DNA of 64,000 nt from the NCBI RefSeq assembly GCF_027887165.1, contig NC_077227.1, forward strand, positions 348,312,207-348,376,206, written 5' to 3'. This DNA comes from Monodelphis domestica. Its lineage: Eukaryota > Chordata > Mammalia > Didelphimorphia > Didelphidae. The position numbers and the translations under genes are program-made. The notes beneath the pieces were generated by a model. The model did not search any database. It saw nothing but the letters and a program-made list of their open reading frames with translations, and was not told the DNA's origin. Positions 1 through 23,454 of this stretch are shown here, in pieces (position 1 is the first letter of the stretch; every line of letters begins with the position of its first letter).

Positions 1-155
1 GTCCCTGGACAAGTGACCTAACCCTGTTTGCCTCAGTTTCCTCATCTGTAAGATGAGCTGGAGAAGGAAATGGAAAACCGCTCCATTATCTTTGCCAAGA
101 AGAAAAACAAATGGGGTCACAAAGAGTCAGACACAAGAGGTCAGAATAATTCATC
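1..155 (+). repeat. CORE-SINE, cut by window start
   Basis: The 3' half of a marsupial tRNA-derived CORE-SINE: a core-like stretch with CCTCAGTTTCCTCATCTGTA, then the tail with GGAGAAGGAAATGG and a motif resembling CAAATGGGGTCACAAAGAGT. The same tail recurs, mostly inverted, at 21830, 23190, 45250, 51525 and 54605. Confidence 0.8.
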
Positions 156-469
156 ATCTCATGACCAGTTCTCTAGTGATAGAAGTCATCAGTTTGAAGT
201 ATGCCAGTCATCAGATGACAGACACAGTCAGTTAGTTCTTTGGCCCATATCAAAGCCAGCTAAGTTTTGTAGCACCTGCCAGAATTGACATCACCTTTGA
301 GAAACTATTGTCTACACTTCAGTAAAGTATTTGCAAAAGACTGCAGTGGAGGCAAAAGTCAATTATGCACACCAGTTCATTTATTCTCATATGTCCTAGC
401 AATAGCTATACCATCTCTTTTTTTTTGTATTTTAAGATAGCAATCTTTCACTTTGTTTTGATAAATTAT
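156..469. other. STK32A intron, no recognisable feature
   Basis: Unique-looking intronic sequence with a short T-run near 415. I see no exon, repeat or RNA gene. Confidence 0.5.
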
Positions 470-735
470 TGAATGCATCAAGCATTATTTAAGTGCTTAT
501 TCTGTACAAAACAATATCCTAGGCACTGGGTGCACAAAGATAAAAATTAAAAGCACTTTAAAAAGAGAAAAACCATCCTTATTCTCAAGGAGCATACATC
601 CTACTAGAGTTTACAATGTGTAAACAGTTAAATAAATACAAAGTAATCTTTAGTGGGAAAAAGCATTCACAATTAAGAGGATCAGGAAAAGCTTCCCATT
701 CCCAGCAGGCAGTTTCTGAGCTAATCCTAGAAGGA
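470..735 (+). repeat. Ancient interspersed repeat (type A)
   Basis: It shows the sequence pattern 'recurring in lists of ageing mammalian repeats': a motif like CCTAGGCACTGGG, then CTCAAGGAGCATACAT and GGAAAAGCTTCCC. I call this family type A; its best copy is at 33215-33715. I do not know its formal name. Confidence 0.55.
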
Positions 736-828
736 AGTTAAGTATTCTAAGAAGATGAGAGAAAAGGGGGCTGATGAGAGGTAATGAGTTTCTGAGGCTG
801 ATATCTGATTCACAGGACAAAAAAAAAA

Positions 829-853
829 AGGGATTCTTTTTTTTTAACCTTTC
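829..853 (-). repeat. Left piece of a SINE split by an LTR
   Basis: The T-run and TTAACCTTTC match the inverted tail of the SINE that resumes at 1537. The LTR at 854-1536 separates the two pieces. Confidence 0.55.
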
Positions 854-1536
854 TGAAGCTTCCTCGAACCCGCGAGAAGCCTCAAGATAGGAAGATAGAG
901 GAAGGATAGAAGTTCTGTATGCCGTGAGGGGGATGGCGGAGCCAACTTAGAGATATGAGGTGGCAGGAATGAGTCAGAAATCCAGGCCTTATTGGTTACA
1001 AAGGAGCCACAGCAGAAACTCCGATCAGTGGACTACTCAGAAGGCTTATACCCGTCCAGTGATCCAAATTTAATACCACACAGGTCGGAGACCTGTCGGA
1101 GATAGAGAAAAGAAAGTGCCTGGCCGAAGGCCAGGTCCCAGGTGGGAGAGGTAGATAAGGAAAGGAATCAAAGATGGAGCTTGGCCAAGCTCCAGCAAGG
1201 ACAGGCATCAGTGAGAGCTGAGATCCAAGTGAGGAAGAGAGAGAAGAGAGGCGGAGCTTGCTGTGGCCCGGTATTTAATCTCTTTGATATGCAAATATAC
1301 ACAATACATAGGGATGATTATCATTGGTTAATGACAAGGTATAGGTGTGGTTTCTCTTAGCCAGGTGAGCACAAAGAAACCTGTTTTCCCGCCTGGGGGA
1401 AGCTGGGGTCAAGGGTCAGAGGCTTTCCTAGCCATGCGCAAGACTGAGCATGCTCAAGACTGAGCATGCTCTCTTCTAAGCCACTCTGTACATACTAACT
1501 GTTTCCCTTGCCCATAGCTAGGGGTGGACTGCTACA
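854..1536 (-). mobile_element. Solo LTR of an endogenous retrovirus (fossil)
   Basis: On the minus strand the block begins TGTAGCAGTCC and ends GAGGAAGCTTCA, the TG...CA ends of an LTR, about 683 bp long. It carries a CCAAT box, an octamer-like ATTTGCAT, an ATTAAATA TATA-like site and a later ATTAAA. Flanks CTTTC and CCTTC form a near-perfect 5-bp target duplication, and the host is a SINE tail that continues on both sides. A 16-bp unit around GAGCATGCTC is present twice near 1440-1470. No internal viral genes lie next to it, so it is a solo LTR. Class is not certain. Confidence 0.7.
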
Positions 1537-1690
1537 CCTTCCCTTCTGTGTTAGTATCAATTCTAAGATGGAAGAATGGCAAGGGCTAGGCTCAGTCACA
1601 CAGCTAAGAAGTGTTTGAGGTCAGATTTGAACCCAGGTCCTCCTGACTCCAGGCCTGGTGCTCTATCTACTGTGTTACCTAGCTGCCCAT
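1537..1690 (-). repeat. Right piece of the split CORE-SINE
   Basis: Inverted copy of the marsupial SINE type seen at 6267-6490: AATTCTAAGATGGAAG, GCAAGGGCTAGG, CACACAGCTAAGAAGTGT and the head TACCTAGCTGCCC. It is the host of the LTR insertion. Confidence 0.75.
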
Positions 1691-1817
1691 GAGGGAAGGG
1701 AATTGACATGAGAGATGTTGGGGAGAAGCACTGACAAGATTTTCTAATTAAATGACCATGGGCAAGGCTTCTTCTGAGAGTCAGTTACCTTTTCTGCAAA
1801 ATGATCTGGTCTAGATC

Positions 1818-2028
1818 CCTGGTGTCAAAGTCTTTCTTACAGAATCAGAGGCCACCAAACATACATGGGATCCCTGCATATTAATGTTTTATATAAATGC
1901 ATGCATACACACATATATATTCTATTATATTTTCATTTATTTTGTTAAATATTTTCCAATTACATTTTAATCTGCTTCAGGTTGCACTTGGGAGTGTTGA
2001 GGACTCAGCGGCAGATTTGAAAGCTCTG
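1818..2028. mobile_element. Degenerate hAT-like non-autonomous transposon
   Basis: The ends CTGGTGTCAAAG and TTTGAAAGCTCTG are imperfect inverted repeats, and the interior has TTTCCAATTACATTTTAATCTG, which I associate with a common marsupial hAT element. Badly eroded. Confidence 0.35.
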
Positions 2029-2180
2029 TTCTGGATGCTTTTTCACATCCCTTCATTTCTAACCCTTTGTTTCTATGACTTGGCTTGACTAAGAGCTTGT
2101 CCAGAGCTTGGAGGAGGAAGTAGAGAGGGCTATCTGAAGATATTAGCCATGGAACTATCCCTTAAAATTGGTCTCCCTAA

Positions 2181-14771
<12,591 letters not shown>

Positions 14772-14924
14772 GATGTGCTCCATCCTCTTTCCATACCATT
14801 AGTCAGTTGCTCAGCATATGGGCACCATGCCATGTGCTTTGGAACCTTCAGTGTAGAATGCACAAACAGTAGTTCTCCAGTCCACTTCCCAGACCCCCAA
14901 CTTAAAGTGTAAATGCCTAAAGCT

Positions 14925-15100
14925 CTCTGGTAGAACCCTAGACCAGAAGTGAGGAGGCCTGGTTCTAATCTCAGTTCTGCCACCAACCAACTCTGTGTGG
15001 CCTCAGGCAAGTCATCTCCCCTCTCTAGGGCTGTTTCCCTCATCTATAAAATGAGATAATCTGTTACAGATCCATTTTAGTTCTAATATTCTATAATTCT
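14925..15100 (+). repeat. MIR in STK32A 3' region
   Basis: GGCCTGGTTCTAATCTCAGT, CTCTGTGTGGCCTCAGGCAA and CATCTATAAAATGAGATAAT. Confidence 0.65.
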
Positions 15101-15119
15101 AAATAGCTGGGGGGGGGCA

Positions 15120-15335
15120 TTATGCTTTAGGGTAGTGCAAAGAGCACAGGACTAAAGAAGATCTGGGTTTAAATCCCAGTACTGATACACTGTGTGACCA
15201 TTGGCAAATGGCTTCACCTTTCTGAACCTTGATGGATAATGGGGGCAATAATATTTACACAACCTATATAAGACCTACCTTACAGGGTTGTTGTGAGGAA
15301 AATACTATATAGTTGTGAGTTCTTATTCTATTTAA
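15120..15335 (+). repeat. MIR in STK32A 3' region
   Basis: AAAGAGCACAGGACTAAAGA, ACTGTGTGACCATTGGCAAA and TTACAGGGTTGTTGTGAGGA. Confidence 0.7.
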
Positions 15336-15463
15336 TCCCTTTGCTCTTCCTTGCTACACTGGAAAATGTAGGGATGGGGGGAGGAGATGCCTTTCCAGTT
15401 TAGGAAACTAACAAAAGAATGTTTAGCCCCTCTGAGCATGAAATAGAGAATTCTGTCCAGAAA

Positions 15464-15469
15464 AATAAA
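15464..15469 (+). terminator. STK32A: Candidate STK32A poly(A) signal AATAAA
   Basis: This is the first AATAAA after the STK32A stop codon, about 690 bp downstream. It has no independent support. Confidence 0.35.
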
Positions 15470-15490
15470 AGAATGGGATTTAGTTAGATT

Positions 15491-16970
15491 AAGTCTACAG
15501 ATTTATGTGAAAGGGAACCCCAACAACTGGGGCCTTCTCACAGGAGTAGGGCCCATCAGCAAGCACTACCCATCTCATGTAAGTAGGGACTGTTATCTGC
15601 ATAAGTGCCAGGAAATACCAGAAAAAAATACTGTCACATGTAAGACACACCCACCATTTTGTGATGACATATGGAAGACCTGGGCCAAGTCTGAAAGGAA
15701 GTCCTGCAAGTATGGAGGATGAACTCACTTTGACCAAGGCATAAAGAAACACTAATAGTGACTCTTTCATGCTAAATTCATCCAGGGCAAGTTGTTGGCT
15801 GGTCAAGGGAACAGCCAAAGAAGGAGCAGAATGTAGAGAATGAGTGCCTGGGAGAGGGCCAGAGTTGGGAATAAAGAGATGGACAGTGAGAACAGTAACT
15901 GGCTTCCCTCCACAAGTGCATGTAAGCATGAAGTGGAGGCTCAACATATACTTAGTGTTTACAGTTTTCAATGCATTCAACTAACAGGCCTTAAGTTCCA
16001 ATAGCGCAAGAAAGAAACATCTCTTTTCTTGCCATTTATTGAAAAAACATGATGTGTATTTGCAAGGAGGTAGCACAAATATCTTTGTAAATGTTTGTAA
16101 AAAAAAAAACACAACAAAATGCCATCTACCTCTACCTCTTGTGTTTTCCCTCCAACTATGAGGTCTATCAGATGGGATCATGTATAGAAAACATTTTGAA
16201 CACAATATAATAAGAGATTCAAGGAGTTCCCTCCAAACACCAGTCCTCATCCTGACATAGTCCAATCTGCTGAGGACCCGAGTAAAGTCAGCAGCAGCAG
16301 GAAAGAGACCAGACTCTCATTTCAAAGAGGAAAGGCCAAAAGTTTCCATAGCCTTTTGCAAATGAAGCCAAACTATGTGTTTTGGTTGCTCTGACTCAAG
16401 CCTGAAAGGTCCTAGACTTTTTCTTCCCTGTCACACATTTCTCATTAAACAGTCCTGCTGAAAATACTTCCTAAGGGTCACTTTAGGAACAAATGTCTTA
16501 CCAAAGGGAAGGAAGGCAAGCCATTTGGCTCATCTTCCTCTAACTAGTCTAGTTCTTGTATCTAGAATGTCTCAGAGGCACCTTGCTAACTAGTGTTTAT
16601 TTCTGATCTTGGCACTGGAAGAGTGCCATTGGTTTTTAGGAGCTGGGATTCACTTAGCTGGATGTTGACAGACCTGGCAAAAAGCACCTCCCTGGCCCAT
16701 ACTGGCCTGTTTAGAGTTGTCTGCCTAAAATAAAATAGAAGTTTGTGTTAATATCACTTCCAGAAAACTGGAGTAAGAACATGTCCTAAGAATCCTTCTC
16801 ATTGCCGAGTTAGTATACTCCCTGGCTTTTACAAAATCCTTTTTTTCCCCTGTTTTTTAAATAATTGTTGGCAGCAGAGAGGCCCTTCTATTCTATTTCA
16901 TGAGTCAGGGGCTAAATAAAAGCCAATGCCTTTCTTGGAGCTGGGACAAATACACCCACAATTAAGTAAT
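15491..16970. other. Intergenic or extended 3'UTR, unique
   Basis: Repeat-poor for about 1.5 kb, unusual for this window. It may be an extended STK32A 3'UTR, since an AATAAA sits at 16915. A 7-bp inverted repeat, TGGCACT and AGTGCCA around 16610-16630, resembles an NFI half-site pair. No coding signal I can support; the 161-codon minus-strand open frame at 15495-15980 has no domain. Confidence 0.35.
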
Positions 16971-16974
16971 ATTC

Positions 16975-17085
16975 CATTAGAACGTAAGCTCTCTGAGATC
17001 AAGATGTTCGTATTTTTGTTTTTGTCTCCCCATTGATTATCCTGGTGACTAGAACATAAGAGGTACTTTCATTGACTTGAATGGA
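16975..17085 (+). mobile_element. L2 LINE 3' end fragment
   Basis: AACGTAAGCTCTCTGAGATC, GTCTCCCCATTGATTATCC and GGTACTTTCATTGACTTGAA. Confidence 0.5.
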
Positions 17086-17499
17086 GTGACCCCAGGTTTT
17101 CCAGGGTCTATTCCCTGGTTCGTGACTCCTTAAAAGTTGAATCTGAGAGTTCCAGTCTTGGAAAAGAGAGGAATCGTGGCCACCATATATGGCATATGTT
17201 CCTGAGTGTTTTATTAGTGTTGTCCTTTTATCTCCATCCATCACTGATTATAGGAAAATATCTTTGTAGACTTAATATGTTTTTAAGATTAGAAGTAGTT
17301 TTTTCTAAATAGTACTGTTTTTCTGGACTTTCTGTCAAGTGAATACATGTTGGCTTAGGTAGCATGGATAGGGGACAGGGAACTCCTTACTGATAACAGA
17401 TTTGGCATTTTGGAATATAAAATCCAGACCAATAGATCATGACACCTTTAAAACAGTAAGGGAGCCCCAGCTAAGAACAGAGGTTAGGGCTGGAATCCA

Positions 17500-17670
17500 A
17501 AGCACTGGGTGATGGAAAGAAGGTTGGGTTTGGAATTAGAAGACCTGAATTTGAGCCCTGGCTCAGCTGCTCAGACAAGTCACTTCCCCTCTTCATTTCC
17601 TCATCCCTAAAACGATGGGGCTGGAGTAGCAGATTTTGAAGCCCCTTTCACTTCTAGCATTCTGTGACTG
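17500..17670 (+). repeat. MIR
   Basis: GGGTTTGGAATTAGAAGACC, CTTCATTTCCTCATCCCTAA and CCCCTTTCACTTCTAGCATT. Confidence 0.7.
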
Positions 17671-17674
17671 ATGT

Positions 17675-17885
17675 AGCACTCATCTTGATGTAGTTGTTTG
17701 TGGACTGCTTCATTGTTCTCAACCAGTCTGGGAAGTAGGCAGTATGATTATTACTATCCCCGTTTTACAGATGGGGAAACTGTGTCTTGGAGAGGCCCCA
17801 TGGGTACATGTTTAGCAAGTATCCAAGGTGGAACTCAACCCCAGTTCTCCTGATTCCAAGTACAGTACTCTTTCCTCTAAATCTA
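17675..17885 (+). repeat. MIR-type SINE
   Basis: TTACTATCCCCGTTTTACAG, ATGGGGAAACTGTGTCTTGG and the end TACAGTACTCTTTCCTCTAA. Confidence 0.6.
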
Positions 17886-18370
17886 GAGGACTGAGATTAG
17901 TTTAATTAGGGTAGAAAAGTAGCCCCTGATTGCAGAATTGCCTCTAGTGTTGGATAAATTACCCATCACCGTAGCTCCCTTTAATCATTTGGCAGATTAA
18001 AAGGTAAGAAGGACAGACATCTTCCGGAGGATTCATTCTGCCGGAAGATAATCTTTGGCTGTGCTCCAGGATTCACACGATAAAGTAGGATGGTCTATGG
18101 AGGCTGAGGGGAAGAGAGGGAAGAGGCAGGCATCTCTCTTGTCCATCACCAAGATGTCAAGAGCTCCATATAATCTTGTTTTCTGATAGCCATCTGCCAT
18201 GCTCACTGAGCAAAGTACTGTCTGTCTGCCTTTAATGGAATTAAAAAGTCAAATGTCTTACTCTCTGCTGGTGTGTGTGTGTCTAACTTCTTCCTGAGCT
18301 CTCTCAATGACAGCCTAGAAGCCAAGTACCTCTGGGGAGCCGCAATGCTGTAAGCTTGAACAAAAAGCAG
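17886..18370. other. Intergenic, unique
   Basis: No repeat recognised except a short (TG)n near 18270. A small inverted repeat with TCTTCCGG and CCGGAAGA lies at about 18018-18048. Confidence 0.35.
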
Positions 18371-18374
18371 CAGC

Positions 18375-18540
18375 ATGGTGCCCTGGGAAGGATTTGGAAT
18401 GGGTGTTGGATCTGGAATTCAATTCTGTCTCTGCCACTTAACTAGCTGTATGGCTTGGGGAGAAGTCCCTGGGCCACAGTTTTCTCATTTGTAAAATGGT
18501 CTAGATGACCTCTGATGTCCTTTCCAGCTCTAAGTTTATG
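18375..18540 (+). repeat. MIR
   Basis: GGATCTGGAATTCAATTCTG, TTTTCTCATTTGTAAAATGG and CCTTTCCAGCTCTAAGTTTA. Confidence 0.7.
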
Positions 18541-18664
18541 ACCTGAAATAACAAAGAATAGTTGGAGACACTGAGTGGCCAGAGAGCCCTGAATGTACCA
18601 GGAATGTCACAGGCTGTCCTGTAGGGCAGGCACCAAAACCTCCTTCTGTTTCTAGAGAGGATAT

Positions 18665-18860
18665 ATTCAGCAAGTGTGCCCACTCATTAAGCACCCACGG
18701 GCCAGGCTCTGTACTACACTGAGAGACAAAAGAGAGTCCCTGCTTGTAAAAGGGCTAAGGAGCTAATGAGGAGGCAGGCTGCAAACAAACTGGAGAAAAT
18801 GGACAAAGGGAAGGCATTTGCAATGAAGAGAGATCAAGAAAGACTTCCTTTCTCCCTCAG
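18665..18860 (+). repeat. Type A ancient repeat fragment
   Basis: CACTCATTAAGCACCCACGG and GGGCTAAGGAGCTAATGAG. Confidence 0.45.
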
Positions 18861-18959
18861 ATCGCTTCATGACCCGTGTATGCAATGCTGAGAGTTCTGA
18901 CTGGCATCAGCAATGGGTCCCCATTCAGTCTGGGGCCCCAGTTTAGGAGCGATGTTAAT

Positions 18960-19265
18960 AAGCTAAAGTAATGACCAAGATGGGAAGAGCCTCAAGTCAG
19001 TCCTGTAGGAGGATCAATAAAGGAACTGGGATGCTTCTGCCAGAGAAGGAAAGACAAGAGTGGGGGGTAGAGGGCAAGGAACAAGGACATGGAGCTAGGG
19101 GCAGTGGGTAGAAGTTGCAAAGGGATAATCTGGGGCTCATGGTGGGGAAATCATCATAAAAATCAAAACTAACCCAAAGTGGAATGGACTGCTCGGGGGA
19201 AGGCGTAGGTTCCCTTTCAGTTGAAAGTCTTCCAACTGGCTACACATCGCTTGTCTAGTATGCTC
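18960..19265 (+). mobile_element. L3/CR1 LINE 3' end
   Basis: GCAGTGGGTAGAAGTTGCAA, ACCCAAAGTGGAATGGACTG, CTCGGGGGAAGGCGTAGGTT and TGAAAGTCTTCCAACTGGCT follow the CR1/L3 3' end pattern. Confidence 0.6.
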
Positions 19266-19289
19266 AATTGAAATAATATATTCAAAGTG

Positions 19290-19565
19290 CTTTGAAAGTT
19301 TTTAAGTGCTCTATAAATACATATTTACATATTATATATATTTATATATAATATAAAATGTCTTATATACTACATACTGTATACTATATATAATAATATA
19401 TACTATATAGTATATAGTCTATACTATATAATATAAATTTATATATAACAAATTTTTACAAATATATAATATATTTAATATATTATTTGTTCATACAAAT
19501 TATTAAATTAAATCTGTATTTTATATACTATATACTTAACATATATAAATGTAAAAAATTAAACA
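19290..19565. repeat. AT-rich tract, about 275 bp
   Basis: Nearly pure A/T with many TATA, ATATA and TATAC words, able to form cruciforms. Confidence 0.85.
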
Positions 19566-19849
19566 TTAACATAGCAAACAATGGCTAACATCATTAATAT
19601 GATGTTGCAGTGGGGACTTTTGAGGGGTATGGGATGGACTTGGTGGTCACTTAATTCCTGACAATTCTGAAAAGCTGTGATTTTTGTCCTATATCCACGG
19701 ATTACAATAAACTATTATTTAATGATAATCCTTGGTAATAATCTTTACTATTTACCAATAATAATCATAATTGCTTCTAATAATAATGTAATAATAAACT
19801 TTACACAGAGATCCAGCCCACAGCTCTAAACGCAAGTCCTCTAGGAAAG

Positions 19850-20290
19850 CCAGGATTATGCCTTGCATGGTTCATGTACATGGGCAGCCTTGGGCAAGTC
19901 TTGTCTCCCTGGGTCTCAGTATTCTTATCTATAAGATGACAGGACTGGGCCCAATTCAAACAAGCATTACTATATGTGAGACCCTGTGCTAAATGTTCGG
20001 GATAAGAAAAGAGGCAAAAGAGAGCTTCTGCTTCAAGGAGCTTACAATCTAATGGGAGCACACGCAAATAAATTTATACAAAATAAGCTATGGATGGAAT
20101 TAACTAGAGATAACAAATCCAGAGAAGGCACTGGAATCTGGAAGGGTTAGGGAAGGCTTCCAGTAAGTGGAATTTTGGTTGAGCCTTTTTAAGGAAGCCT
20201 GGGAGGTCAATAGTCCAGGAGAAAGAAGGAGAGCATTCCAGGCATGGGAGACAGACAGAGAAATGGACATTCGTAACCTATAGCCACTCC
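19850..20290 (+). repeat. MIR core plus type A ancient repeat
   Basis: CTTGGGCAAGTCTTGTC (MIR core), then GACCCTGTGCTAAATGTTCG, CAAGGAGCTTACAATCTAAT, TAGGGAAGGCTTCCAGTAAG and GAGCATTCCAGGCATGGGAG of type A. Confidence 0.6.
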
Positions 20291-20389
20291 TGGGGCTGAC
20301 ACATGTTTGCCTTCTGAGAGAGTGGTGCCATGACTACCATCCCCATTTAATAGATGAAGGAACTGAGGCTCAGATTCGAAGGGGCCTGC

Positions 20390-21130
20390 CTGGGTCTCTC
20401 ATGTCCCCATCATCCTCTGGAGCTCTGCCCATCTTTTTCCAGCTTTGCCCGCCCCCTCTCCATTCCCCCCTCCATGATCTGTCCTAATGGAGCCCACTCC
20501 CCAAAGCAGCCTGCCATTCCTAGTGCCCGGCCAACAAGGCCACATTCAGCTCTGTTTCCCAGTCACTGAAGCCTCCTTCTGCCTGGAGAGCGAATCAATG
20601 TATCTTTCACTGCAGACAGTGCCTCTTCTCAAGTCCCACAATGGCTCGGCGGCAGGCCGGCGGGCTGGCGGTTGCCCTGAACTCTTCCTTAATAACGGGA
20701 TCTGTTTGGAAGGCCAGTGTGGCTCTCCCAGGAGCTGCATGCTAAGTGGTCCTCGTTAACCCTCCGCCTGCTGGCTCTCAGCAGGCATCCACTAAAGGGA
20801 CGCTCCCTCTGAACGCTGGATCCTCACTAAAAGACGGGCTTCTAGCAGCACGAGGTCATAAATTGTACTATAAGGCCGTGACCATCAAAACCAATCTGGG
20901 GCCGGTCAAGAGACAGAAGGGTGGTTCGCTGGAACAGACTTGGGGGAAATGACCTCAGCAAGCTAGTGTTCGATAAATCCAGAGCCCAGCTTGGGAATAA
21001 GAACTCACTATCGGACAAAAACTGCTGGGGAAATTGGAAGTGTGGGAAAAGCCAGGCCCTTCCAGATTGACTTGAATGCTCCTGCGGACTGTCCCTCGCC
21101 TGTCAGTCCTCTTCCCAATCCCATCTCTCC
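20390..21130. other. Unique GC-richer intergenic block, candidate regulatory DNA
   Basis: About 700 bp with no recognisable repeat between type A copies, richer in G, C and CpG than its surroundings. It includes CAGGCCGGCGGGCTGGC near 20655 and TCATAAATTGTACTATAAGG near 20860. The block lies between the convergent genes. Short frames here have no domain. Conservation is not tested. Confidence 0.35.
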
Positions 21131-21159
21131 CCCATGCCCAGCTCTACTGATGGGAGGGA

Positions 21160-21290
21160 GCTATTAAGCACCTACTATGTGTCAGGCCTGAGTGTTGAGG
21201 ATACAAAGAATAAAAATGAGGCCTTGCCTTGCAGGAGCTTCCACAGGAACACATCAGAGTTCGCCTTAGAGGGGGAGGCACAGGCAGATG
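21160..21290 (+). repeat. Type A ancient repeat, 5' part
   Basis: ATTAAGCACCTACTATGTGT, CAGGCCTGAGTGTTGAGGAT and TGCAGGAGCTTCCACAGG. Confidence 0.6.
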
Positions 21291-21299
21291 AGCTGACTC

Positions 21300-21445
21300 C
21301 AGGCCTTTTTTTTGGAACCTTTATGTTCTTAGTTTCAAGTCTAAGAAAGACATGTGGTAAGGGCTAAGCGAGTGGGGTTAAGGGACTTGTGAGACTTGGG
21401 TCTGACCGCTAGGAAGGTCTGAGGCCACATTTGAACCCAGGACAC
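21300..21445 (-). repeat. WSINE-type SINE, inverted
   Basis: A T-run, GTAAGGGCTAAGCGAGTGGG, TTAAGGGACTTG and GAGGCCACATTTGAACCCAG. It is followed at 21448-21520 by type A sequence (GATCAATTTGGCAGCTGAA), so it may be inserted in that repeat. Confidence 0.6.
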
Positions 21446-21829
21446 AGACTGTAGAAAAGATCAATTTGGCAGCTGAATGCAGGATAGACTGGAATGGGGA
21501 ACACTTGAAGCAGAGATTCTGGGATATTTCACCTAGAACTTTCTGCCTTCAAAGAATGGAACTGGTAGGGTGCCCTCAGAGGTATTGAGTTTCTCATTCA
21601 CTACTGAAACATTTTAGGTGAAGGCTAGAATTCATTGTCAGAGATTTTCTCAAGTGAATTTCTGCTCACATTGAGATTAGACTAGGTGCTCTCTGCCATC
21701 CTGTGATTCTTGATGAGGTTCAATGCCGACATCTCATCCAAATGGATTCCCTTTGGGTAGCCTTTGGCATTGGGAGATTCGAGCAACGTTACAGGAACAC
21801 CAAATGGCTAGCACATAGAAGGCACAAAG

Positions 21830-22065
21830 GCATATGTGTTGTTTAGTCATGTCCAATTTTTCCTAATCCCACTTGGGGTTTTCAGGGCAAAGACACCAGA
21901 ATGGTTGCCTTTTCCTTCTCCTGCTCATTTTACAAATGAGGAAACTGAGGCAAACGGGGTTAAGTGCCTCACCCAAGATCGCACAGCTAGTGTCTATGGC
22001 AAGATTTGAACTGAAGAGAAGTCTTCTTGATTCTAAGCCCAGTGCACTGTCCACTGTGCTACCTA
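21830..22065 (-). repeat. CORE-SINE, inverted
   Basis: TTTAGTCATGTCCAATTTTT, TGAGGAAACTGAGGCAAACG and TGCTACCTAGCT; a near-complete copy. Confidence 0.8.
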
Positions 22066-22409
22066 GCTAGGTATAAAGTGCTACAAAACATTGAAAGGTA
22101 GGCTGAAGCCAGATAATAGTAGGGATGTTCAATGTAAAGGTTGATAGACTTTGGGTCCAAAATGCGGTATATAAGCAATGTGGCTGGTTTTGCTCAACTT
22201 GAAACTTCCCGAGCAGGGAGTCCCATGGTCAAATGTGCTACAGGATGGTTACTTTGGCAGCTCTGTGAAAGATGGAGTAGAGATGTCTAATCATGAGAGG
22301 AAGTGGAGCCTGGTGACTACTGCTGCACTCCACGGATGTTCCATGTTGTCTGAGCAAGGCATTTTATTTCTCTGATCCAGATTCTCCTTAGGAAGAAGCA
22401 ATGTCATGA

Positions 22410-22520
22410 GGTACTGTCTGGCACACCAGACTTGAAATCAGGGACTCAGGTTCAAACCCCACTTTTGGCATTTATGAGATATGACTTTCAGCAAATTTAA
22501 CCTCTCCCACTTGCAAGGAG
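22410..22520 (+). repeat. MIR fragment
   Basis: CCAGACTTGAAATCAGGGAC, TCAGGTTCAAACCCCAC and AGATATGACTTTCAGCAAAT. Confidence 0.5.
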
Positions 22521-22689
22521 ACCAGGACCACTTCCTCTCACACATACTCCCATTTCCAGAGGAAGATTTTTCTAACAAGGATTGAAAAAAAGTTTTCAAG
22601 GTCACCCTCAAATAACCAGGAAAAGTCATAAGAACTCCCATTCCTGGAATATCCCAGGTAGTCATGGTCTTCAAGTTTGTGGAGAAATG

Positions 22690-22860
22690 GCAGGTGGTAC
22701 ACTGGGAAGAATCAGAGGTTCTGGGATCAAAAAGGCTGGTGCAAATCTCTTGACAAATTACTATCCTTTTTGAGGCTTAGATTCTTTGTTTGCAAGAATG
22801 GGCTGGACTTTATGGTCCCAAAGTTCTCTTCCAGCTTTGTGATCCTAAGAGTCTTAATAG
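22690..22860 (+). repeat. MIR
   Basis: GGTGGTACACTGGGAAGAAT, GAATGGGCTGGACTTTATGG and TCTTCCAGCTTTGTGATCCT. Confidence 0.7.
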
Positions 22861-22869
22861 TTCAAGTGA

Positions 22870-23185
22870 CTACACATTCCCTCCCTCCCTCTCTTCTCTC
22901 TGCCTCTCCCTTTCTTTTGTCTCTTTCCCTCTCTTCTCTGTCTCCCTTTCTCCCACTTGTCTCTCCTTCTTCTATCTCTGCCTCTCCCTCTTGTCTTTCT
23001 TTCCCTTCTCTCCCTCTCTTGTCTATCCCTCTTCTGTCTCTTCCTCTTCTACCTCTGCCTCTCCTCTCTCTCCCTTTCTTGTCTATCCCTCTTTTCTATC
23101 TCTCTACCTCTTGTCTCTCCCTCTTCTACCTCTGCCTCTGTTCCTCTCTTCTCTGACTCTCCCTCCTTCTTTCTCTTTCTGTGCC
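22870..23185. repeat. Polypyrimidine tract, about 315 bp
   Basis: Nearly pure C/T on the + strand, with recurring CTCTTCTACCTCTGCCTCT and CTTGTCTATCCCTCTT words, i.e. a degenerate minisatellite. Long open frames here (22677-23292) are an effect of composition. Confidence 0.9.
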
Positions 23186-23189
23186 CCCC

Positions 23190-23412
23190 AATTTTTAGTT
23201 GTTTCCAACTCTTCATGACCAGATTTGAGGCTTTCTTGGCAAAGATACTAGAGTGGCTTACCATTTCCTTCTCCAGTTCATTTAACAGATGAGGAAATTG
23301 AGGCAAACAGTTAAGCAACTTGTCCAGAATCACAACTAGGAAATGTGGGAATTAAATCTGGGTTTTCCTGACTCCAGGCCTAGTGCTCTCTCCATCCACT
23401 TAACTGCTCAAC
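23190..23412 (-). repeat. CORE-SINE, inverted
   Basis: TTTTTAGTTGTTTCCAACTC, TTCTTGGCAAAGATACTAGA and CTTCTCCAGTTCATTTAACA. Confidence 0.8.
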
Positions 23413-23451
23413 TCACCCAGATACACATATATACAAACATGAGTGCACATA

Positions 23452-23454
<3 letters not shown>

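Larger units (their letters stand above)
14772..15490 (+). other. STK32A: Probable STK32A 3'UTR
   Basis: This is the sequence after the stop codon. The first AATAAA is at 15464-15469, so a transcript end near 15485-15495 is the simplest reading. Two MIR-type SINEs (about 14925-15100 and 15120-15335) would lie inside this UTR. A later AATAAA at 16915-16920 could serve a longer form. No transcript evidence is available here. Confidence 0.4.

Noticed and set aside
15495-15980. 161-codon minus-strand frame in the STK32A 3' flank
   Set aside because: No recognisable domain, no splice context, and an overlapping plus frame; treated as chance.
22677-23333. Several long Leu/Ser/Pro-rich frames
   Set aside because: They are translations of the polypyrimidine tract in different frames.
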